A stretch of DNA of 64,000 bases from Ochotona curzoniae (Eukaryota; Chordata; Mammalia; Lagomorpha; Ochotonidae), in contig NW_024465886.1 in the NCBI RefSeq assembly GCF_017591425.1, positions 558,001 through 622,000 on the forward strand. Direction: 5' to 3'. The position numbers were made by a program, and so were the translations under genes. Below, piece by piece: positions 32,886-45,400 of this stretch. The stretch's first letter is position 1; each line of letters starts with the position of its first letter. The notes beneath the pieces are model-generated. The model did no database searches, had not been told where the DNA came from, and was given only the letters and a program-made list of their open reading frames with translations.

Positions 32886-35584
32886 TCACTCACATGGCAT
32901 GTGGCCATGTGGTCTGGAAATCCCACTATGGTTTCCTCCTGGGATGAATGTGAACTTGAAAGTGAGATGTTTTCATTTCCTTGCTCTGCCTTCCTGTTGA
33001 ACTTGCAGTGTGGCTCCTGGGACTGAGCGAAGTTGGCCTGTAGCAGTTTTTTCCTCTCCTGCCCTGCTGACCTTACTGGGGCACAATGATCATTGCTTTT
33101 ACATTCCTTATACCTTTTGCTTTGTTTGAGGAAACAAAATATGTAATCACTTAACTATGGGCAAGCGTCCCTTTGGATTTCAGGTATTGCAAAAGCTTAG
33201 GTCAACATCCAAGATGTTAAAAGCAGTGTGTGGAAATTTCAGACTTTGAACATGTTATATGGAGTGGTGGTCCAAATTCAGTACATTCCGTTTCCTGCAG
33301 ATTACGTAATAATGATATGAAGATATGAAAGGATTATAATCTTTGCCACAGAGCATAGCTCTATGCTAAAGCAGAATACCACATTCTGTCCTTGAGCTTC
33401 ATTCATTTGTACCAAAATATGAATCTGACTTTCAGAAATCACACTTGCATTCTACACTCAGAAATTATATGTGTTGAATGTAAATGTTAACTACTTATTT
33501 GCTGTAGTTTAGGGTTTTTCCTGTGAGAGGACCTATGCAGGATTGTCAGGTCATTCCTTGGCCTTCCTGGCACCTGGCCTGGGCTGACACAGTGGCACGG
33601 AGGCTGAGAATGCAAATACCTTCCTTTAAAGATGGAATGTGATCCAGGCACTTCAACCTCTTCTGTGATCATAAGACAGGTGGACATGATCCCTAGGCCA
33701 GCACACCAACGAGCATCTTTGCAGAGGGATGCTGCCAGCCGTGTGCCTGGCAGCCTTTGGGATCCCGAGGGACCTGAGTAGCACAGGCAGCGCCAGAAGC
33801 CAGTCACAGGGAGCGGTGAGCAGCAGGGCCGATGTGGGACCCCCGCTTCCTCACTGCTTCTCCCGAAGCTTGAATCATACTCACCTTTTCTCTGTAGGTG
33901 GCTTATTTTTGAACATATCAGAGTGTCACTTAGCACTCACCATGGCGCAATAGGAAGGATGGATTTGTATTTAAAGGATCTAGTGGAAGATTCTTCATTT
34001 CTGAGATTGATCCACAAAGACGTGGCATCTGGAAGTACTCTCAGGCTCCAGGAATGTGTACATTGTCTTAAAAAGTTGCAACCACAACACCACTTCTTCT
34101 TCTTCATTTTCGTTTCTTTTCTTGCTAAACAGTTTCAATCAACTGCCTTATGTAGATGGTCTGGTGGCTTCTAATAGTGGAATGTGGGTAGACAATAATG
34201 GGAGCTTAAAGCCCTGATGCATCAAAATCTTCTATAACTTTGTGTAAAAAATACATGCATTACATAGGATATATATTATTGCTTATATGTTCTAATATGT
34301 ACTATATGCTATCTAGTATGTAATATACATGTATTATATAATATATATACCAAATATCATGTATATTATATATACTATATTATATAGTTACATATTATAT
34401 AATATACTGGATATGACTTAATATATGCAATATATAGAAAATACATATTGCTATTATATATATTATCTACATACACAATATTATATATATACATGTTATG
34501 TTAGACAGTGTATATTAGATATTTTATTATGTTTCATGTTTACAGATGTGCTCATATAAATTATAATTTATTATATATGATTAATACATACATGTACATA
34601 CATTACATGATGCATAGATTGCTTCTCTGGAGGAAATTTCATTGAGAACAAGTTCTTTAAGAAAAAGAAATTGTTGCAAAAACCAGTGGAGGTATAAAAA
34701 CCCTAACCCCAACTTTCTAGATGTGGTCCTTGTTTGTGTAACATAATATTCAGACTGGCAGTCAGATGCTCCGGGGACTGAGGCGTAAGCGGTTGGGTCC
34801 AAGCAAAGTCAGAATGGTTGTGGGCTGCTGAGCAGCCAATACAAATATCCTAGAAAGTTAGACATTGATAAGCAGTCCCAGAGTCCCCATGCAAATGCCC
34901 AAGATGTGGAGTTTAAACAGCAGATGGACGTGACCCTAAAGAATAATAGAAACAAAACAGAATTTTTTCTTGGTTATTTCAGGTCAGAATGAAGCCTGCT
35001 TTAGAGAAAAAATAAAGAGTAAAAAACAAACAAACAAAAAAACAAATGAACAACAGGAAACAGGGGAATCAGCATTGTCGCTGAGATGTAATATTTTCAT
35101 GAAACTTTTGAATTCAGAATTGACCTAGTGGAATGTCAGCTGTGTCTATGACCATCGATGGCTGTGTTGGCACATAAATAATAAATGTTTGCTTCATTTT
35201 CTAACAGCCTGAGATGTTGGTATGTTCCTAGAAATGCATATTTTTTCTTAACTGTCAGTTATTTGAAGAGTTTTCTGATGAATCAAGGTAGAAACCACAA
35301 CTGCCCTGGGAAAGATATTAAATACATGTCACTGACAACAGGAATAAAAGATGGGTTTGCTATATTCTGATTTATTTGAAATATTCATTAATATTGTCAA
35401 ATGAATCTTGTCTTCGTGTTAGGACAAGTAAGAGCTGGCAGGCCATGCATAGAATACTGTGTCTCAACCAGGAGAGACTGAATGAATGCCAGATGGCTAC
35501 ACAGATGATGGAAAAACTGAGAAAACAGGGGGGAAAGCTCAGGATTAGTAACATCAAGAGATCACTGCCACCCTCTGTTAGTTA
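32886..35584. other. Unique sequence with an A/T-rich block
   Basis: 33487-33936 is GC-rich with a 149-codon minus-strand frame that shows no domain. 34230-34600 is almost pure A/T (listed separately). A (CAAA)-like run lies at about 35016-35046. Nothing else recognised. Confidence 0.4.
34230..34600. repeat. A/T-rich imperfect (TATA) block
   Basis: About 370 bp of irregular TATATTATATA-type sequence with many short palindromes (for example ATATTATATAGTTACATATTATATAATATAC read in pieces). Likely an expanded and decayed AT microsatellite, prone to forming cruciforms. Confidence 0.85.
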
Positions 35585-36668
35585 CCTACTGCTGCGTGAC
35601 AAGTGACCACAAACAATAAAATATCATTGAACACAATTTCTGAGGGTCAGGGGGAACTGTTAGCAGGATTCCTCTGGTTCAAAAATTTCACACAACTGTG
35701 GTCAATCTGTTGCTTGGGACTGTAGCGTCATCGGCATGTGCTTGAATGTGGCAAAAGAGTCATGTTAAATATTTTATTATTTTTATGATCTTTTTGGAAA
35801 GATATACAGATAGAGGAGATGCAGAGAGAAAGATCTTTTATTCACTGGTACACTCCCCAGGTAGTCGCAATGGCTGGGGCTGGAGCCAGGAGCTTCTTCC
35901 AGGTTTCCCTTGTAGATGCAGAGGGCAAGGCTTTGAGCTATCCTCTACTGCTTTCCCAGGCCACAAGCAGGGAGCTGGAAGGGAAGTGGAACAGCTGGGA
36001 TACAAAGCAGTACTCGTATGGGATCCCAGAACATGCAATGAGAGGAGTTAGCCGTTAGACTACTGTGTTGGCCCCAGGATCCACAGTCAAGTTCAAACAG
36101 TGGTGGGGTGGTCCTCAGTCCCACGCCGGGTGGGCAGAATTACATCCAACCAGCTGGCTTCAAAAAGCAACAGACTCAGAGCGTGAGAGTGATGTCCGAG
36201 GGAGAGCCCATTGTTACACAGTTGAAGTGATAGCCTGTTATTTCTGTCAATTCCTGTGCGTTGCTAAATCCAGTTCACACTGAGAACATTACACAAGGTG
36301 TGATTACCCAGGTTTCTTGGAGGCTCAGGGTTGAAGATCTGAAAAACTGGCATCTTCTGGAGGGGGTGTGATGGCAAATCTGTCCATGTCCCTCTCTGTG
36401 TCTGATGGTTTTCTGGCGATCTATGGCCCATTAGGGTTGGAAATGCATCAGCTCATTCTCTTCACCATGTGTTGTTCTCCCCATGTGTGTCTGTGCTCAA
36501 ATTACCCACTTTAACGAAGGTGACATTAATATGGTAATAGGGCCCATTATAGTAACATCGTTTGGATTACATGTTTTAAGAACCTACGTTCAAGGCCATG
36601 TTTGTCAGGTTCTGTGAGTTCAACTTGCCATTCTGGGGAGACACAGTTTGAGCCAGAGCATAACCATC
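35585..36668 (-). mobile_element. Ancient ERVL/MaLR-type LTR, antisense, split by a SINE
   Basis: The left end, GTTAGTTACCTACTGCTGCGTGACAAG, is followed by ACACAATTTCTGAGGGTCAG. The right end is TGGGGAGACACAGTTTGAGCCAGAGCATAACC. Both match the reverse complement of the old LTR group seen sense at 3163-3470. Without the SINE it is about 770 bp, longer than a standard LTR of this class, so some internal or extra sequence may be included. The subfamily is not settled. Confidence 0.65.
35768..36076 (-). mobile_element. C-SINE, antisense, inside the old LTR
   Basis: Tail TATTTTATTATTTTTATG at the left. The body has AAAGATCTTTTATTCACTGG, GGAGCCAGGAGCTTCTTCC and GGGAGCTGGAAGGGAAGTGG. The head ends ACTACTGTGTTGGCCCC. 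Moderately diverged. Confidence 0.93.
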
Positions 36669-38299
36669 ATTGGAGGTGGCTGTCTTGGATGCCAACACTG
36701 ACTGTTAGTTGGAAAGACAACTGGAGGAGGTAGTGAATGTGGTCACCTTGATGGGAACTAGAACTGCACAGGCTGTCTGGTGGGAGCTGGAGCCACAGGG
36801 AGGACTCGTTCCTGCAGTCAGTGCCCCAGGAGCAGAGAGAAAGGGAGGAAAACCTGTTACTTCTGCACCATGTCCCATCCCAGACTGGATAGTTGGGTTT
36901 CTCTTGCTAGAGGTTGGTTGACAAAGGGGCCTGGTCAAGTCGGTTCTCCCAGACTGGGCAGTGCAGGAAGGGAAGCAGGGACTGCACGCAGCATTCCTAG
37001 GTGGTCGTCATAGCTAGCATCATGTTTGCAGGGCAGACCCCAGAGTGCTTGCAGCACACTCAGATACCGTCACACAGCCTGAATTTTTTGAGATTATTGG
37101 GATAATAATGGATACGTGTTAGATAACTCTAGTGTGAGGTAGTTTGCAGTTTCATTGTCATAGTGTGACAGGCTTATTTTTGGCGTTATGGAACTGATGC
37201 ATATCTGAATGTAGAGGAGTTGTGGAAAAATTCCAGTGATACTAAATGAACGAAGATATTTTGGGAACTTCTGATAAGAGGTGTGATTTGTGTTATTATC
37301 CACCGTGGCCATATCTATCGAGCACCCCTGGGGAGGTTAATGTCTTGACATTTAAGTAGCTGCTCACCATCCTCCCACTGTTATCTAAGAAATGCTCAAC
37401 TCTAGTTTGGGCTTCGAGAATTGTGCACCTGGGATAATGAAAAAAAAAAAATACAAGTGTATGTGAAGCAAGTGAAAGTAACATTTGTGAATCTTGTGGA
37501 GTGAGGCTGTGGTATTTTAGTGAGTCATTTCTGAAAGCTGCTATTTGAAAGAAGAAGAAGCTGGAGAAGGAGTTTGTGGGTCGCAGCCAACTGCACAGTT
37601 CTCAGCGTCTTCTATGCCACGTGCTCACATGTTGACACCCAGCTCCAGCCATGCACCTGCTGTTCTTGTCACAGCAGACTTCCTCCACCTGTCAACCTCC
37701 TCAAATGGGCTGAGTTCCTGCTGGGGGACAGCCAAGCATCACGTACTCAAGAAGGTTGATATCTGTCCCCAAGACTGGCTTACCGTTTTATGATCTTCAA
37801 AAGCTGCTGGTTCACTCCCTGCATAGTATTTCCCATTCTGGGCCACAAAGCACCCTCCTATCTGTGTTGTCTGCTGTAGCCCTCAGATGCACTAGAGCAG
37901 GATGCGGCACTTTCATAGATAACTGGTTAGCGAGTGCCACCTGTTCACAGTCGGACTCCAATATGCAGAAATGAAACTTTTTAGGGTACTGGTGTGCCCT
38001 TACTTATCTTTTCAAATTCACTCAGTCATTTCTAATTTACAACTTGATCTCTTTCATGGAAACTGAATTTCTTGGGAGAGATGTGTTTGCTTCTTTTACC
38101 GAGGGGTGGTCTAACTTTGGTTGGATTATGCCATTTTGCCCTGAGGAGGGAAGTCTGAGCTGTGGCCATGTTCTGAAGTTTGGCTCTGTTGTGGTACAGT
38201 TTGCCACCCTGTTCCATGAATGCCCTGGGATAGTACATTCCTTGTTCCTGGGCACCCCTGATGTCCAAGCCCTGCCATGTCTTTGATTTTGAAGTTTTT
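36669..38299. other. Mostly unique sequence
   Basis: Open frames around 36705-37013 and 37545-37974 lack any domain. 37534-37590 shares a segment with 38869-38930, listed separately. A run of A lies at 37440-37451. Confidence 0.4.
37534..37590. repeat. First copy of a shared ~60-bp segment
   Basis: AAAGCTGCTATTTGAAAGAAG ... GGGTCGCAGCCAA. It matches 38869-38930 in the same order and orientation, with a few substitutions and a 5-bp length difference. I do not recognise the family; it may be part of a longer, decayed lagomorph repeat or a local duplication. Confidence 0.6.
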
Positions 38300-38632
38300 T
38301 TTTTTTTTTAAAGATTTATTTTTATTATTTTTTCATTGGAAAGGCAGATATACAGAGAGGAGAGACAGAGAGGAAGATCTTCCGTCCGATGATTCACTCC
38401 CCAAGTGAGCGCAACGGGCCGATACTATGCCGATCCGAAGCCAGGAGCCTCTTCTGGGTCTCCCACGCGGGTGCAGGTTCCCAAAGCTTTGGGCCGTCCT
38501 CTGCTGCTTTCCCAGGCCACAGGCAGGGAGCTGGAAGGGAAGCGGGGCTGCCGGGATTAGAACCGGCGCCCATATGGGATCCCGGGCGGCAAGGTGAGGA
38601 CCTTTAACCACTTGCGCCACCGCGCCGGGCCC
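38300..38632 (-). mobile_element. Young lagomorph C-SINE with 16-bp target-site duplication
   Basis: Antisense and full length, flanked by TGATTTTGAAGTTTTT at 38284-38299 and 38633-38648. Its sequence is nearly the same as the copies at 7159, 7882 and 60661. Pol III boxes are preserved on the minus strand. The strong similarity and perfect duplication point to recent insertion, possibly still polymorphic. Confidence 0.97.
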
Positions 38633-39204
38633 TGATTTTGAAGTTTTTACATTTTCTTCATCATCTGCAAAGTGGGTCTCTTTTGGTTCCCAAGATCCTT
38701 TAGTGTCTAGAAAACCATCGAAACCTCAGCTGTCTTCTATGAGCCATCTCAGGGTGTGCATGTTTCTAAGGCTCCCCTGGGGTCACGTACCAGAGCTGTT
38801 GACATCATTGTACCAGAGCAGGTACCATGTCCCTGAACACTGGCTGAGTGGCAGGCTTTCTTGACCACAAAGCTGCCATTTGAAAAAAAAAGAAAAGCTG
38901 GAGGAGTATGAATATGTTGGTCGCAGCCAAACCTTTCCCCATTGCCAAGGTCTTCCCTGAGAGGCACTGCCAGGGGCCACCCTTTGCTGCTCTGCCAAGC
39001 CTTCTGAGAGGTGGGCATCCTGCTGTTTTACATGCCTCACAGCCAGGGTCAAAGGTCAAGGGGATGTTGGAGCCTATTTCAGTGATCCAGGCGGCCGATT
39101 AGTCTGTCCTTCCAGCCTGTCAGCACTTCTTTTTCTTCTCTGCTTTATGATTTGCTTCTTATAAATCTTTTTTTAAAATTATTTTTGATGATGTTTACAT
39201 AATT
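38633..39204. other. Unique sequence with second copy of a shared segment
   Basis: 38869-38930 repeats the segment seen at 37534-37590. The three overlapping minus-strand frames (38749-39059) reflect a lack of stops rather than a gene. Confidence 0.4.
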
Positions 39205-39442
39205 GGAAAGGATGCCAGCCCATGCAGACTGCTAATTAGGGTGCGAAGGGTGGAGGAACAGGGGAGGTGAGCTCTGTGGGTCCCATTCCTGCTGATGCAC
39301 CTGCGAAGGCAGCAGATGTTGGCCCAAGTGCTGAGCACCCTACTACCTGTTGGGGAGATACAAATGGGATGCCTGGTTTCTGGATTCTTCTTCATCAGAC
39401 TTAGCTGTTATTGTCATTTGGAAAATGAACCAGTGAATGTAA

Positions 39443-39517
<75 letters not shown>

Positions 39518-39570
39518 TTTACTGCCTTTCTGTCTTTCAAATAATTACACAAATCTTTTAACAAAAATTG
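39205..39570 (+). mobile_element. Old C-SINE, sense, with expanded microsatellite
   Basis: GGATGCCAGCCCATGCAGAC, TTCCTGCTGATGCACCTGCG, GGCAGCAGATGTTGGCCCAAG and GATACAAATGGGATGCCTGG follow the family order. The rear ends CTGCCTTTCTGTCTTTCAAAT. The usual (CT)n part has grown into (CT)n(CA)n, a typical site of microsatellite birth in SINEs. Confidence 0.82.
39444..39516. repeat. (CT)n(CA)n microsatellite
   Basis: A compound run of CT units followed by about 22 CA units, inside the C-SINE. The CA part is long and pure enough to be length-variable between individuals. Confidence 0.95.
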
Positions 39571-40784
39571 AAACACACTTTAATAGTTCAATAAATTATC
39601 TTTCTAGGCACTGAATTAAATGGAAACAATTATATCAGGATATAATGGAATTCTGATAAAGGTTAAATTACACTTTAATCACTTAAGCTAACTCCAGTTA
39701 TGAAGTTTCAGGAGAGAATATTTTCAACATGGTATAACTAGGTGGCTGTTTTAGGTCCTTGTGAGGCGGAAACTACAGCAAGGCCTGCAAGTGTGGATCG
39801 TTGCTTCTCCTTGTCAATCAAAATCCCCCTTTTCCAGGATGCACCTGCTTTTTCTGAGACCTATGAGTGATGGGCATTACACTACACATGGTATTTATAG
39901 AGTCCCCCAGAATTCTCGGGCGGTGTCCTGTCCATGGGGGCACTACCCTCTGCCCTCTGCTTCATCCAGCTTCCTAAGACTGGTTGTGTGGCACAGGTGC
40001 ACTGTCCGTGTCTCCTCCCCCCGCCCCTCCACTTCAGGTGAAGCCCTGGCCCCGTGCCCTCCTGTGGAGAGCTCTCTGCAGGGCACCTCCCACGTGTGCA
40101 CATGTGTGCTCAGCTTCTGACCTTCTGAATTTGTTATCTCTTTGTGTACTTACATCTGTCTCCACTTAGAATGCTTGTCTCTGTGTGAGGCAAGAGCCTG
40201 GCGTTAAATGAACATACTGGTACCCACATTATTTTAATAATATTGAAAATGTGCAGAAGATGTCAGACTTAACCAGAATAGTGAGATCTCTGTCAAGCTC
40301 GTGGTTAGAAGAAAAAAAAAAGCAATCCAGTTTTTAACACTGAGTATTTTAATGACTTTTAGGAATTCATCCTAATATTTAGAAATATAAAACTGAAATG
40401 AGATTAGAATTTGAAAGCTGTGCAGATGTCTGCATGATGATTAAAATGGAAATGCACAGTAATACACAAATAAATAAATACTTGTAAGAAAACCTAAACA
40501 CCATATTGGTGTGGGTGAGAACTACATAAACTAGCATAGAAACTCAAAGCTGTGAAAGAAGCAAGCATAGATAAATATATTCCTTCAACATTTAAAATAG
40601 TTATGATAAATGATATAAAAATGATAAAGGATTTATATAGAGCATCATACATACTTGAAAAAGGCGAATAAACCGGCAGAAATGTCTAAACAGTTTGTGC
40701 ATATTAAGCATATGAGAAATTGATGTGATGTATCCATTCATTAACATGAGGCTAACTAAATTAACCATAAGTTCAAAAGCTTAT
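39571..40784. other. Unique sequence, possible old sense L1 piece
   Basis: 39571-40260 is unrecognised. 40270-40770 is A-rich in L1-sense style; the phrase AAAAAGGCGAATAAACCGGCAG followed by GCATATGAGAAA resembles the ORF2 carboxyl region of an old L1. Too diverged to call firmly. Confidence 0.35.
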
Positions 40785-41025
40785 TTATTTTTGTATTTAA
40801 AAATATCTGTTATTTATTTGAAGGCAGAGTCAGAGAGAGTGTAGAAAAGAGAGAGAGGAGAGGAGAGAGAGAGACTGATCCGTCTCATGCACACATCCAC
40901 ACATGTGCAGTGGCTGGTGCACTGCCTGGAACTAACTTAGGATGCAGGAGCTCCCGGAAGTCCATGCTGGATTTACTGTTTGCTTCAGGCCATGGGGATG
41001 GAGTAGGGCAGGATGGCTTCTTTTT
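40785..41025 (-). mobile_element. Old C-SINE, antisense, internally deleted
   Basis: Tail AATATCTGTTATTTATTTGAAGGCAG, then a GAGAGAG stretch, a decayed body with GGAGCTCCCGGAAGTCC and GCTTCAGGCCATGGGG. The head is lost. Confidence 0.7.
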
Positions 41026-41214
41026 CATCTTGTTACCTGTTAATTTATATTATTACATCATCAGATTTAAATGATATTACCCTGCATTGGTGCAACTCTT
41101 AGGGTTTATGAATATGTTGACTTACAGCACACCAATCTGGTCTCCAAGTGAAATTATTCTTGTTGCGCTGGGTGACCTGTGTGAATGCTGACTGTGACTG
41201 GCCTGACGTGTTGC

Positions 41215-41310
41215 TCTCAGCCCACATTTACCCATTCATGGACGGGGAAATCAAAGCGCTTAGTGACTTTGCAAAGATCCCAGAGCTAAATCCGAATCTT
41301 GAGTCCAAGA
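41215..41310 (-). mobile_element. MIR element fragment
   Basis: CCCATTCATGGACGGGGAAATC, GCTTAGTGACTTTGCAAAG and CAGAGCTAAATCCGAATCTTGAG line up with the reverse complement of the MIR core (the 'dilute, GAAAC, GACTTGCCCAAG, CAGAGC' order). Confidence 0.72.
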
Positions 41311-42184
41311 TTTTTTTGTGTGTGTAACATTACAAAAGTTGTTAAGCAATGGTTTCTGTTTTCTTCCCAAATGAGCACTGATTGGTGGACGAGCGTGACT
41401 AAGCAGGAAGCTGCTCCTCAAACACCGTGAGCTCTTCCGACGATTGCCGAAGTGCTGCTTGTTTTTCCCATCTCTGACCACTCCTCTTCCTTTGGCTGGT
41501 TCAATGCGCCTATTTGTGCAAGCCTTTGGGTTCCTCTATTGTTTGGCATAAAAATAAAACTTGCCTGTGACTTGCCTTACATTTTCAGCAAAATAACCTG
41601 TTTCTGAAGCTAGATGGTGGCCAAGATTTTCTTTGCCTGTGTGCAACAGCAACAGAAATAACAAAATTAAGAAAAGTCGTTCATAGCCTCCTGGTTCAGC
41701 ACTGGGAAACAGAAGGCTTGGTGCCGTCCCGGATCAGGAGTCATGGCTGCAACTGGGCGTGTGGCCGTGGCTGTGAGGAAGGGGTAGGGCTGCTGAAACT
41801 ACATCTCTGAGCCCACACTAGTTGCAATTCCCTCTGGCTCACATAAAATGTGAGTTGTCTCAAGCCATTACATGTTGGATAATTTGGAGTAATAGAAAAT
41901 AAATGTAGTATTTAGCAATTACAAAGCATGACATCATAGAAAGAACATGGTTCTGCGGCATCCTAACCTTGGACCCCTTCTCTGTATGCATGGGACCTTG
42001 CTTTGGGGTCTCAAGCACGTCACACAACTCTTGGAGACATCAGTGACCAGGACCTCTTCAAGATCCCTTTAAAATCATTCTACTTCCATGCTCTGTCTAA
42101 CATTGCCGTGGTATGGTACAGAATTTTTAACTAAACCAACCATTCAATATGCTAGGAATGGTTGTCTTATATTTTATTCTTTAA
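41311..42184. other. Unique sequence
   Basis: Nothing definite. 41960-42050 may hold a sense MIR remnant (GGTCTCAAGCACGTCACACAACTC), which is weak. Confidence 0.35.
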
Positions 42185-42418
42185 AATGCTTTGTTGATTC
42201 ACTCCCCAAGGGCCAGGATTGTGCTGGACCATGGGTAGGACTGGAATGGAACGCATGCCTCTCCTGTGGCTGCCAGAGTGCAGACTTCTTGGGCCGTCGT
42301 GCGCCGGGCACAGGTGCTGCCTGGCAGGGAGTCAGGTTGAGAAGCCCAGCTGGACACTGAACCCAGACAGATGCTTTTGGGCACCAGAATCGCAACTGCT
42401 AGGTCAAACACCCACCCC
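42185..42418 (-). mobile_element. C-SINE, antisense, tail-less
   Basis: TTGATTCACTCCCCAAGGGCC, a shortened middle, and a head side with GACACTGAACCCAGACAG and CGCAACTGCTAGGTC. Internal deletions; the A-rich tail is not recognisable. Confidence 0.68.
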
Positions 42419-45400
42419 GATCATGTGCTTTATGCAGCTTCCGGATGATTGCTTCTCTGCTAACATCGATCCCAGCTTTTGAGTTAAGAAGGCAGGAGGC
42501 GGTTTCATGGACACTCAAAAGGGCCGTGTCATGATGAGCCTTACCTCTAGAAATTGTGTCAAATGGAGAAGCCAGTAACATCCATGACAGAGGAAATGGG
42601 ACTTTTCCTTTCTGGAAACTTGGAGACCTGTGAGGTGGGCTGGGGGAGAGTCCTGTGCTGGTTTCTGCAGCATCTTGCCCTGTCTGCAAGCAGGAGCTCT
42701 TGCCACCTCTGGAGAGAGCTGAGTGCATGGCCGCTGGGAGGTTTTCATGTCAGAGGCGGCTCCTCCTCCCGGTCGGCAGGATGGCGGTGCAGCTGCCCCA
42801 TCTTAGCAGTGTGCATTTAAGCATGCATAAAAACGTGATGGGGACAACCGTGGAGCCACCACTCATTTTACTGCATTTTGTCGCCATTGTGAAGTATCCT
42901 AGTTCATATTTCATGTCAAATAATGAGCCTTGGTGAGGCAAAGCCCCATGCTGCGCAGGGTAAATGGTATATTCCCTCCTGATCCCGCAAGGGCTGTAAA
43001 CAAAGGAGACTTGGACTATAAATAGCACCTGGGTCAGGAAATGTTTCATGCAAGTATTAATAATCAATGTGCTCCATCGGCAGCACAAGGTGACGGCTGG
43101 GGTAATTATCACCCGGTTAGGAAGGCCAGTGAGATGAAATGGGTTCCTTTGCTTTCTCCTGGCCAGGGGTGTAATCCCATGTTCTCCATTTGCTTTTCTT
43201 CCCTACGCCTTGATTGAGTTTCACAGTTGACACAGGGGCCCCGGGTGGTCCTCTAGGAGTCGGCCCTCTGGGCACAGGAGTTCGCCATCCTTTGCAAACT
43301 CTCCACCAACTGGAAGCAAAAGCTGGAAGACAGAGGCGCAGAAGCCAACCTGTGGGAGGCTCCCCTGCCCTGCTCTGCCCTCAGGGAGGGCTGCCTCCCC
43401 TTTAGTCCTCCTGCACAGCCTGGCTGGCTGCTGCTCTCCTGGCACCTGTCGCACCCCTGCACCTCTGCATTCTGGCAGAATGAAGTGAGGAGACAGCTGG
43501 AGTCGTTGTAGTTCATCTGTTTGAAGGTTGCCCAAATGAAAAACAAACAAACCAATCTGGTGAGTCTCACGTTGCTTCTAAGTGTGCAGAAACAGCTGCT
43601 AGCTTATGTATGAGATCAAAGGGGGTTTTAAATTCCGGGCACCAAAGTGTTCTCTGGTTGATTCTTGGTGGAGATTTGGTAGTAAACTTTAGAAGAAAGT
43701 TGCAGAAGAGGATTAAGTCTGAATTGTGGAAAGTTCTTTGTAAAACTCATCCAGGGTCCTCAGTGTCGATCTGTGTGCAGGATGTGACTGGGCAGCGAGT
43801 CCCAGGCTTGTGTTTTGGATGATAGGAGTCAAGTGCACAGTTATAAAACATTTATTTAACGGACGTGGTGGTGGGGGTAACCGGATCAGCTGCTTATAAA
43901 TTGTCAGTTTCTTGGGAGGAAAGATATATTCTAAAGCCTTCAACAATTTTAGTAACTGAAGTGAAAATAAGTTTAATATTAATTTTCAGGACTGAAATAG
44001 TTGGATTACTGAGGATTTGTGTAGACATGCATCGTTGTCCATGCATCGTTGTCACATGCACCGTGATATTCCAGTCAGCTCACACTCCAAATGATTGAGG
44101 AAAGAAAAATGGGATTTTTGTTTTCTGTTGGTGGCTTAGGCATTTTTTTATTTTCTTAACATTGTTATTTGTAAAAGAATGTAAAGTTATTTGTTATTGT
44201 GGATTGCATGGGAAAAGAAGTTACACTATTTGAATATGAATGTTTTCTGAGCCTAAGAATAAAAAATTCAATGTTTTAAGGTTACTCTCTCAATTTTATT
44301 TTTGTTTCAGTTGGTTATCCATCTGGAGAGTGGTGTGTACTTTAAAGTCATTTTTAACAAGCCTTAAATGGCTCCTTAATCCATTTCTTTCCTCTACTTA
44401 GCAGCATACATTTTTTAAATGCTACAGACAAAAATTAATAGATGATATTTGATAGCATTCATAATATTTGCATGTCTGTTAAAATACACATTGGCTAACA
44501 TTTTTTCCCTGTGATCCAAACTTAGCTTCTATTTTCTGCCAAAAATAACGTGTCTGGAATATTAATCTTCATCCAGGACTGTTTCAGATCCACACATCTA
44601 ATGGAAGATTGCTTAATGCTTAGCTATTTGCTCAAGTTGGGATCTTTTGAAAGGATGAAGGGGCTTACAATGGGGAAAGAAAAAGTACAGAAAAGACTCC
44701 TGAATTAAAAATGTATAAAGGTTACACATCAAACACTCGCTACTGTCATCACGATGATCCTAAGGCACAGCTGGCTCTGACCGTGGCCCCTCCTTCCAGG
44801 AATCCTAAACTCCTGGCTGCATTTTCTTATTATTCAGCCATTGGCTTGATTTTCATTTTCTTAGCTGCTGGATGTTAGCTCCAAAAAAGGTAGGATTGAG
44901 GACAGGATGCCCCAAAGGTAGGTTTTATTTTGGATTCATATCAAACAGCGTAGCAGAGAAGCCCAAACGAGGTGATGGAATGGGTACATGGCCCTGTCGC
45001 AAGTTGTCAAATTACCTAGCAATAGCAGTGGTTGGCTGTTGTATCAAAATGCAAAAGGAAGTGTAGTTTTTTTTACTACGTGTGCAAAATTTCCGAAAGT
45101 TATGGTTTAAGAAGCAATTTATAATCACAAAATTCCATTTTTATTTTTAATCCCCCAATTTGTAGATGAATTTTGAAACAGTGATTGGAAGATAGTTTGT
45201 TAAAAAGGAGTGATTGCCTGTCTTCTATGTAAAATGGTTTCCCTTTTAAAAAAATAATTTTAGCATCTTTATGTTCTCACTTTTGAATTCGTATTTCTAA
45301 AATAAAGCTGCTAATACTTGTAAAGTATTTTTGTTAGACTTTGGGATGGGTTTTATGTTCCATGTGACACATGGAATAGCAAACTAATAAGGTTGTTGCT

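Noticed and set aside
33487..33936. 149-codon minus-strand frame in GC-rich sequence
   Set aside because: No family signature, and a plus-strand frame overlaps it. GC content alone lowers stop frequency.
39295..39561. Frame with a long Thr-His repeat
   Set aside because: It is a translation of the (CA)n microsatellite within a C-SINE.
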